A stretch of 64,000 bases of DNA from Toxorhynchites rutilus septentrionalis (Eukaryota; Arthropoda; Insecta; Diptera; Culicidae), in assembly GCF_029784135.1 (NCBI RefSeq), contig NC_073746.1, forward strand, positions 2,190,136-2,254,135, read 5' to 3'. The notes below the pieces were generated by a model. It was not told the origin of the DNA. It made no database searches and saw only the letters and a program-made list of their open reading frames with translations. Positions 57,351-64,000 of the stretch are shown piece by piece. The position numbers and the translations under genes are program-made. How positions within the stretch are numbered: the stretch's first letter is position 1; each line of letters begins with the position of its first letter.

Positions 57351-58892
57351 AAGGACGACTAATCAATTAACCTATTTACTCACAGTAAATTACTTTGTAT
57401 CTCGAACTCGGCTGATAATATAATTTCCATCGAAGGATCCCTTGCGGCTGTGATGTTTTTCTTGCCGCCTTAACGCGCCCTCCATCCAAGCAGAAATAAT
57501 CGAAGGGAAAACCAAAGCGCGTTGAGATCAACAGACAATATCGCCAATGCTTCTTGTCTTGTTCACCAGCTGTCGCTATGGTATGAGAAGTGAGTGGGTT
57601 GGACGCTGATTGGCGCCACATTGCCGAGTGGAAATCGTTTCTTTTGTTTTTTCGGTCCTCCGTTCGTTCGTTTGATCCCTCATCCTGCGGGGGGCGGAAT
57701 TATGAGCAACACGTGCTTCCGTTTCGATTGTCAGCAGATTTTTTGCGAGATTAATTGAAATGGAGGAGTATATTGCTTGCTAGATTTATAGCTTGAGATG
57801 TCTAGAAGACAAATGCCAAGTCATTTGCAGCACTTGAACATATTCGATGAGCTCCTTTTATGGGATAAGTAATTAAGGGAATCCTTTGCGTTTCGAGCGT
57901 GAGAGAATTCTACTAGTTGCACTTCCCTCGAGCGAAATTATTCTCAAGAAATAGAAATGGTAAAATTTCCAGAAACTAACCATTGATTAACGGGCATTGT
58001 GAAATGGTTTCTGTAACCATCGCAACACATCGTGATATTGGAATCTACGATATGCGTCTTCCGTTTCGATCCGTTCCACCATATAGGAAAATATTAAATA
58101 TCAATTTTCCGAGTGGAGTGCATTATTGCACAGAACCCATTCAAACAGCAGTTTTGTGCAGTTCAGCAGTTTCCGTGTATTCCGGTGAACGTGAGTATCA
58201 CGGAAGCCCCATATAACATTGGTTGCCGCATATGAGCACATTCCAGCGCCCGAGTGTCCTCATTTTCTTCGCCACCTGCGGCGTTTTATGCCTTATAAAA
58301 GATAGAAGAAAATTTATGAACCGCGTCCCGACGCCACCACACATGCACACACGTATATATTCTGACTGTGTGCAATGCAGTTTTTCAAATGTCGAACACC
58401 ATTCTCCACGGAGGCTGGAATTTATAATGGTAAAAATTCAAATTGCTCTTATCAAAAAATCATTAGAATTGAAACTCCCGCCCACGCATTGGCATTGTAG
58501 GGCACACTCCATGATTAAACATCAATTACATTTGTAAATACGATGCTCGGAGGTGTAAGGTTTTTTATGAACCGTGAAACTTTCTTAACGAGAAAACTTC
58601 CTGTCAGTAACGTTGCTCGTGGAAAGTACATCAATGCTCAAGGCGGTTTGGCGAAATATCATTAATCAAAGTGAGAGTGTGTATTAATGTGATGGAAGGA
58701 AATAGAAAATTTGAAAAGTTATACTAATTACGTTCTTCATATTTGAGAAAGTTGATGAAGATGAACCACACACAGAGAGACCAACAAGGACAGCAGCTTT
58801 TTGCTGCAAAGAAATGTGGATTCAGCAGAGAATGTTCACTTACGTTATTCGTAGGTATTAACTGTTAGTGCGGAGAAAATTTTATGACCATA
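57351..58892. other. No feature recognised
   Basis: Moderate GC in 57400-57750 and short frames without domains. No repeat boundary seen. Confidence 0.35.
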
Positions 58893-59780
58893 CTAGCTGA
58901 CCCGGCAAATGTTGTTCTGCCGTTTATATTATTTCTAGAGAATATTTTGGGTGTTAAATAAAACATAACTAATGTATTTTAAGAGTGTTTGAATGTTTTA
59001 ACGATCTACAGAATTATTCGAATGGGATGGATAAAAAGAACGAATGAAACGATTCTAACGGAAGTTGGTATGATGTTTCAAGATGCAATGTATTTCATTA
59101 ATGTAACTGATATGTTTGATCTCTCAAAAATTTAAATGTAAAGAAAAAAAAGTTATAAAGTTCAAAAAGGAAATAATGTCGTTAATGTCGTTTAAATACA
59201 TAGAAGACATAGTCCTTACCCTAACTTAACTTTTTTGTCCATAAATTTTCTTGCATTTCCATTAAAACTTTATACATAATATGAAATCATCGTCAGTCAT
59301 AATTTTCGCTCAAGATTTATCCACCAATTGCAGAGAATGTGTTGCTTTTTCACATCGAACATATTTTTGATATGTAGGATTAATTTTCATGTCGAATTGC
59401 ATCGCATTGTGGACACATTTGCACAACTCGATTGGACTTCAGTCGAACGGATTTCGAAATATGAAACGGCGTTACGGCGTTGCTCACGGTAGCGTTTCCC
59501 AAGTCAATGTATTCTTCCTCAAGCCATTTATGTTGGTTATGGTCGTAGGAATCGCATTCGTTCGCTCCCTATCTACGCGTGCATGTCGACCATGAATTGT
59601 TGGTACAGCTTATAACATCATATAATGACATCATACGATACGCATGAAACCCATCGAGCGCACTCCTTTATTTTATTCGTCTGATATAGCTATTCATAAA
59701 TATTATTTCAAAATAAGTAATGATGTTCAAAATGAATGGAGTACCTGTGGCAGGATCACGTTGTGTAATGTTTGTTCTTT

Positions 59781-59980
59781 CATAACGGTCGGTCATTTTT
59801 CGTCAAAGATATTTCCTCAGATTTGCATTGTGGCCACACACATTCTAGAGCTTGCCACTCAGAATGCATTCAAGGCGTGTTGTTTAGTATAGGAATCTCA
59901 ACCAAGTACTACTAAAAATGATGCAAGTAATATAACGATGAAAAGGCAAACGTTGGGAACGTCTGTGCTATTGAAGAAGA
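59781..59980 (+). mobile_element. SINE body fragment inside Helitron 3
   Basis: TTTTTCGTCAAAGATATTTC, GCCACTCAGAATGCATTCAA and GGCGTGTTGTTTAG match the SINE at 7877-8152. The tRNA-like head is missing. Antisense to Rep, at the same Rep position as in Helitron 1. Confidence 0.8.
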
Positions 59981-60080
59981 GCATGGAGAGAATAGTATGA
60001 ACGATGTGCGTTAACGATGAATTCCAGATTATAGTTTTTTCTAAGAATCACAATTTCTCGCATCGTTATGCAGACACCGT

Positions 60081-60320
60081 CTATGATTTTAGTAACGCTA
60101 GCGCACTGAATCTAGACACGCACTCTCCAGCAGATATTTTATCAGAATCGATGACAATAACGTGATTGTCATTTTGTAAACTGAGCGAGTGTGATTTGAA
60201 GTTTTTCAATAACTCGTTGTGCTCATTCAAAAATACTTCCAGCTCGCCGGTGATACGTCTGGCTTTAGAAGAAGTGAGGTTATTTGCGAATGTGTGGATG
60301 AATGTTCGATCTAGCGCCAT
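60081..60320 (-). pseudogene. Helitron Rep N-terminal remnant
   Basis: A 79-codon open frame with LEVFLNEHNELLKNF, then HVIVIDSDKISAGECVSRF. This corresponds to the 'HN.LV..F...ADK.P.GEH..R.NAP' block of Helitron Rep proteins. The rest of Rep continues downstream on the minus strand in broken frames, with the SINE relic 100 bp on. Confidence 0.7.
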
Positions 60321-60666
60321 CTGTCATTTAACAACATAAATACATTCGTTCTGTTTCAAAAACGACCGATGGTTAAATTATTGAAATATTTTTTGAGCAA
60401 AACTACTAAAATCACGGTTAAAAATAGGGTATGGGAATTTAAATTTGTGGTTTTATGTATTGTTTAAAGCAAAATTTATGAAAAAAAATTCCGATTTTTT
60501 TCTTCATAGGGGCACTCTAATCGGTATTAAATATTTAGTAATCGGTATCCTAGCGGTATCGTGTATAGGTTGTTTACCATGTTTTTTGTGCATAATTTCA
60601 TCAAAATCGGTCGAACCGTTTCGGAGGAGTTCGGTAACAAACACCGTGACAGGAGTTTCATATATA

Positions 60667-61388
60667 CAGCCATTCCATGCCAAACCGATATAGTGGTTCT
60701 CAGATTTTCGTGAAAACTGGGAGTTTTGTTCTTTATCGCAAAACCTTAGACTCGTATTTTTTAATTTTTTCAGTAGGGTGACCATTTCCATTTCAGGGTT
60801 GTCCGAAAAATTATCTTTTTCCTCTGTTTTCCAAAAATGACTTTTTTCAAAAAATCACAACTTTTGAACATCTAGACCGATTCAGATGATCGACATATCA
60901 AATTAAAGTCAATCACCTGGTCTTTTTTGAAAAAATACTATACCTCCATCGGGTTTCTTAGAAAATCTTAACTCAAAAACGAAAAAGAAACGCCTCCCTG
61001 TTTTCGAGATATTTTATGTAAAAAATCCTCAGCTTTCCAGAAAAAATATAAAAAACTATAGCGCCTTTGGTATAGCGAATACAATCAATAATAACGAGAG
61101 CAGAATTCAAATTTTCTGCAGGTATAATATTTTTTCAAAAAAGACCAGATGATTGGCTTTAGTTTGATATGTCGATCACCTGAATCGGTCTAGTAGTTCA
61201 AAAGTTATGAATTTTTGAAAAAAGTCGTTTTTGGCAAAAATGCGAAAAAATTGTTTTTTGGACCACCCTAAAATGGAAATGGTCACCCTAACAAAAAAAT
61301 AAAAATATACGGGTATCATAATTTGCGATAAAGAACACTTTTGACGAAAATCTGAGAACCACTTTATCGGTTTGGCATGGAATGACTG
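60667..61388. mobile_element. Palindromic foldback MITE at the Helitron junction
   Basis: 722 bp flanked by TA (60665-60666 and 61389-61390), with ends CAGCCATTCCATGCCAAACC and the inverted CAGTCATTCCATGCCAAACC. The arms stay complementary over about 300 bp, including GTTCTTTATCGCAAA, AGGGTGACCATTTCCATTT and GACATATCAAATTAAAG. The middle (about 60990-61060) is the loop. Relatives at 1-452, 1037-1330 and 29910-30447. It lies in the TA-rich junction of two Helitrons. Confidence 0.85.
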
Positions 61389-62192
61389 TATATATATATA
61401 CTAGCTGACCCGGCAAACGTTGTTCTGCCATATAAAGTATTGCTAGTGTATATGTTGTTTGTTTAATAAAAAAAATCAAAATATTGATAGAGTGTTCAAA
61501 TGTTTTAACAACATATCGAGGAATGGAGCACCAAGACGATGACCACCTACGAAAAAATAAATAAATAAAAAAAAACAAACAGAACAAAAAAAAATAAAGG
61601 AAATGAATATTAATATCTTTCAACTGCTGTCTCGTTGGTGCAAAATAATCTCTATCAGATTATTAGACCCGAAAGAATTTTAAATTGTTGGAATTGGAAT
61701 GAAAATTATTACTCTTAATTGTTTAATTACTTAAAAGACGTACTGCTGACCTAACTTAACTATCTTTCTATAAATCTCGTTGCAATTCCGCCAAAACTTT
61801 ATCCATTATATAAAATTATTATCAGATACAATTATTGTTCAAGATTTTTCCCCACTTGCAGAGAATGTGTTACTCTGTGATACAGAACACATATTTGAGT
61901 CTATTTTCATTTATAATTTTTGTTCAAAAGCGTGCTTATTCCACCCGTAAACGTAAATTCATTATCATTTTCTCTTCACAGAAAAGAGCTTCATATCTGT
62001 GAAGTCTATGTCGAATTGTGTTGCAAGGTTGCACAATTTGCACAACCTAATTTGATTTGAGCCGAGCGAAATAAAGAATGCAATATTGTGATTCGTTTGG
62101 GTAATTCTGACTCGATCGGATTTCAGAACATAGGAGAGTAGGTGATCAGTGGACGGAGCTAGAATTTCGAGGAAATAACGCTACCGATTTCC

Positions 62193-62510
62193 TCAGCGCG
62201 AATTTTGTCGAATAACCAAAGTAAAAATGTGCCTATGAGGTAATCCTCGTTTTTGCCATTCAATCTCATACATCCAGCTGGGAACGAATATGTGTAATGT
62301 GGTAATGGAGCTCCTTGAAGACTTCATTCTTTGTTTGAATACACGTGCTGTAATATCATGACAATGCATGGGTTTTGGCCTGGCAATGGCAAAGGCTGTG
62401 TCGGTTTTGCTCATGATAGCGTCTCGCAAGTGAATGTATTCTTTTTCACGCCGCTTCTGTCGGATGAATCGCAGTCGTTCGCTCTCTACCTTTGCGTATA
62501 TGTCGACCAT
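62193..62510 (-). pseudogene. Helitron Rep remnant with HxH block
   Basis: VESERLRFIRQKRREKEYIH and LRDAIM lead to MYEIEWQKRGLPHRHIFTLV. In Helitron Rep proteins the 'EFQKRGLPHAHIL' block holds the two metal-binding histidines of the HUH nuclease. Here HRH is kept. The intervening part, including the cysteine-containing block, is missing or scrambled, so the protein is not functional. Confidence 0.85.
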
Positions 62511-62726
62511 AAATTGTTGACATAGCTAGCGACATCGCAGAATGACATTGTCCTGATCACGTCGAATCATCATACGATACATGTAAAAACACACATTGTT
62601 AGTTTCATATCCTTTAACCATAAGTTCATAAATAATAATTCAAAATGAGTAATTATGTTCATAATGAATGAAGTATCTGGCGCAGGATCCCGTTTTTTAG
62701 AGTTTGTGCAATATTCGTGTGGTCTA

Positions 62727-62850
62727 TTCAGAACGGTCAGTTTTCGTCAAAGAGATTCCTTGTGACTTGCCCTGTGGCCACACGTATTGTAGAGTTTGTC
62801 ACTGCGTTGAGACGGCAAACGTTAGGAACGTTAGTACAATCGAAGAAAAA
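62727..62850 (+). mobile_element. SINE body fragment inside Helitron 4
   Basis: TCGTCAAAGAGATTCCTTGT, GAGTTTGTCACTGCGTTGAG and GACGGCAAACGTTAGGAACG match the SINE body, with an internal deletion of about 75 bp. Antisense to Rep, as in copies 1 and 3. Confidence 0.75.
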
Positions 62851-63125
62851 GATAGAAAACATCGTATGAACGATGTTTGTCGATGATGAACTCTATATTA
62901 TTGTTTCATCTTCGAATCACAATTTCTTGCGTCGCTGTGCAGTCGCTAGTAATGTCTTCAACAACATTCGCATTGGATATATACACGTGTTCTTCAGCTG
63001 GTGTTTTTCTATATTTTATTGTGCACATTCAAAAAGCTCGCCATGTGTGCTCGCGATGTGTCTGGCTTTAGAAGAATTGAGGTTAATTGTGCAAGTTCGA
63101 TGAAGCGAACGCTGCGGCATCTGAC

Positions 63126-64000
63126 ATTTTTCGTTTCCCAACGCGACGTTTCTAAGTGGAGCCCAATTTGCGGATAAATTATTAAATGAAGGTCAAACTT
63201 AGTTTGCAGACAACTTTTTCATGATCTAGCAATATTTTTTTTCTCAATTTGAGGACGAATTGACAACAATTACACATGCCAAAGTCATGTTATATGGGTT
63301 TCGCAAAAAACTGCAGTACAGACAATCCGAACTATAGATAAATAAAAAGTATAGTATAAACATTATAATGATATGGTTATCATTTTATTATTTTTCTACA
63401 TATGCTATAGTTACATTTAGGTGCCTATCAAATCCCATTTAAAAATCCTATTCAATTTGAACGATGAAAGTGTCATCCATATCTGGGTGACGGGGCGATG
63501 AACGTGTTAACAACGTAAATAGATTGGCTCTATGTGAAAAACGAACGACGATTTAGTTATTTGGATATTGTTTATACATAAATACTAAAGTCGCTATGAA
63601 AAAAACATATATATGGGCTTTTTTGTATTTCAGAAGCCGAATTAAGAAAAACGCGAAAAAGCACTCCTCAATTTTAATTGGTTGAATGATGATGAATAGT
63701 TAAATTTTGGAGTAGTTGCCATCTTATAAAAAAGCTTGAAAAAATTTCAGAGGGTTGAAGCAGCGACCTGTTAATTTGGCGTGGAATTTCTCATTTGAAA
63801 ATTTAGTCCCGGTTGAGATGATTCATTTATTCATTCCGTAGGATTTTTGAAAATCGTGCCATCAATTGACGTGTACAGAAACTGTCTCGTCGATGAATAA
63901 TTTATCTGGCGCCCATTCTTCGCTCTCTAAGCCATACCCACAGTATAATTTTGAAGCCTACCGAGAAGGTTCCAAGAGTGTTACTAATTTTAACCATTCT
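63126..64000. other. No feature recognised
   Basis: AT-rich sequence to the window end. The 5' end of Helitron 4 may lie here but I cannot place it. Confidence 0.35.

Larger units (their letters stand above)
58893..60666 (-). mobile_element. Helitron relic 3 with embedded SINE
   Basis: The 3' end on the minus strand is GGCAGAACAACATTTGCCGG, then GTCAGCTAG with the next base T. Rep remnants include NEHNELLKNF and IDSDKISAGECVSRFSA (60081-60320) and an ESERLRF-type region near 59500-59580. The probable 5' end is near 60666, where ATATATGAAACTCCTGTCAC is of a kind I recall at Helitron 5' ends. It abuts the palindromic MITE and then Helitron 4 in the same orientation. Confidence 0.75.
61401..63125 (-). 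mobile_element. Helitron relic 4 with embedded SINE
   Basis: The 3' end on the minus strand is GGCAGAACAACGTTTGCCGG, then GTCAGCTAG (61401-61404) with T next. The hairpin has a 6-bp stem with one wobble pair. Rep remnants at 62193-62510 include the block around the two histidines. The 5' end is not resolved. Homology to Helitron 3 is last seen near 63125. The SINE relic is at 62727-62850. Confidence 0.8.

Overview
The window looks like intergenic, transposon-dense chromatin from a culicine mosquito (an Aedes-type genome). The grounds are AT-rich sequence, tRNA-derived SINEs resembling Feilai, I-group LINEs, a BEL/Pao LTR retrotransposon, mariner copies, Helitrons and many TA-flanked MITEs. 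No host protein-coding gene can be supported. The one weak host signal is a promoter/first-exon-like stretch near 13.1-13.46 kb. I found no tRNA or rRNA gene and no CRISPR array. The species call is inference.

Layout. 1-1.3 kb: decayed foldback and dispersed repeats. 1.5-7.6 kb: a full-length but frameshifted I-group non-LTR retrotransposon between 10-bp target duplications, followed by a SINE (7.88-8.15 kb). 9-17.7 kb: a piggyBac-type MITE, three copies of a pogo-like MITE family (one carrying a nested insertion) and a minisatellite. 17.6-22.6 kb: little recognisable. 22.6-27.2 kb: a dispersed repeat, a possible LTR, small MITEs, a SINE and a Helitron relic. 30.4-32.4 kb: a mariner split by an apparent solo LTR. 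32.6-33.8 kb: a CTCTCTACT-type satellite. 34-36.4 kb: a perfect 33-bp inverted-repeat MITE, then a Helitron 3' part carrying a 1.1-kb foldback element. 39.5-44.3 kb: a pogo-like element, a LINE fragment, a second copy of the minisatellite and a second mariner with a catalytic deletion. 46.0-52.65 kb: an intact BEL/Pao element with LTRs that look identical. 52.8-54.3 kb: a 1.5-kb non-autonomous LTR element. 54.6-56.5 kb: a 5'-truncated I-group copy. 57.3 kb: a 54-bp LINE tail. 58.9-63.1 kb: two Helitrons in head-to-tail order with a palindromic MITE at their junction.

The parts do not form a pathway. They record waves of transposition. The only gene that looks currently functional is the BEL/Pao Gag-Pol. 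The most interesting structural results are a Helitron lineage carrying a SINE at the same point of its Rep gene in all three copies, the tandem Helitron junction, the non-autonomous LTR element with its own primer-binding site, and several nested insertions dated by exact target duplications. Boundaries and identities were read by eye.
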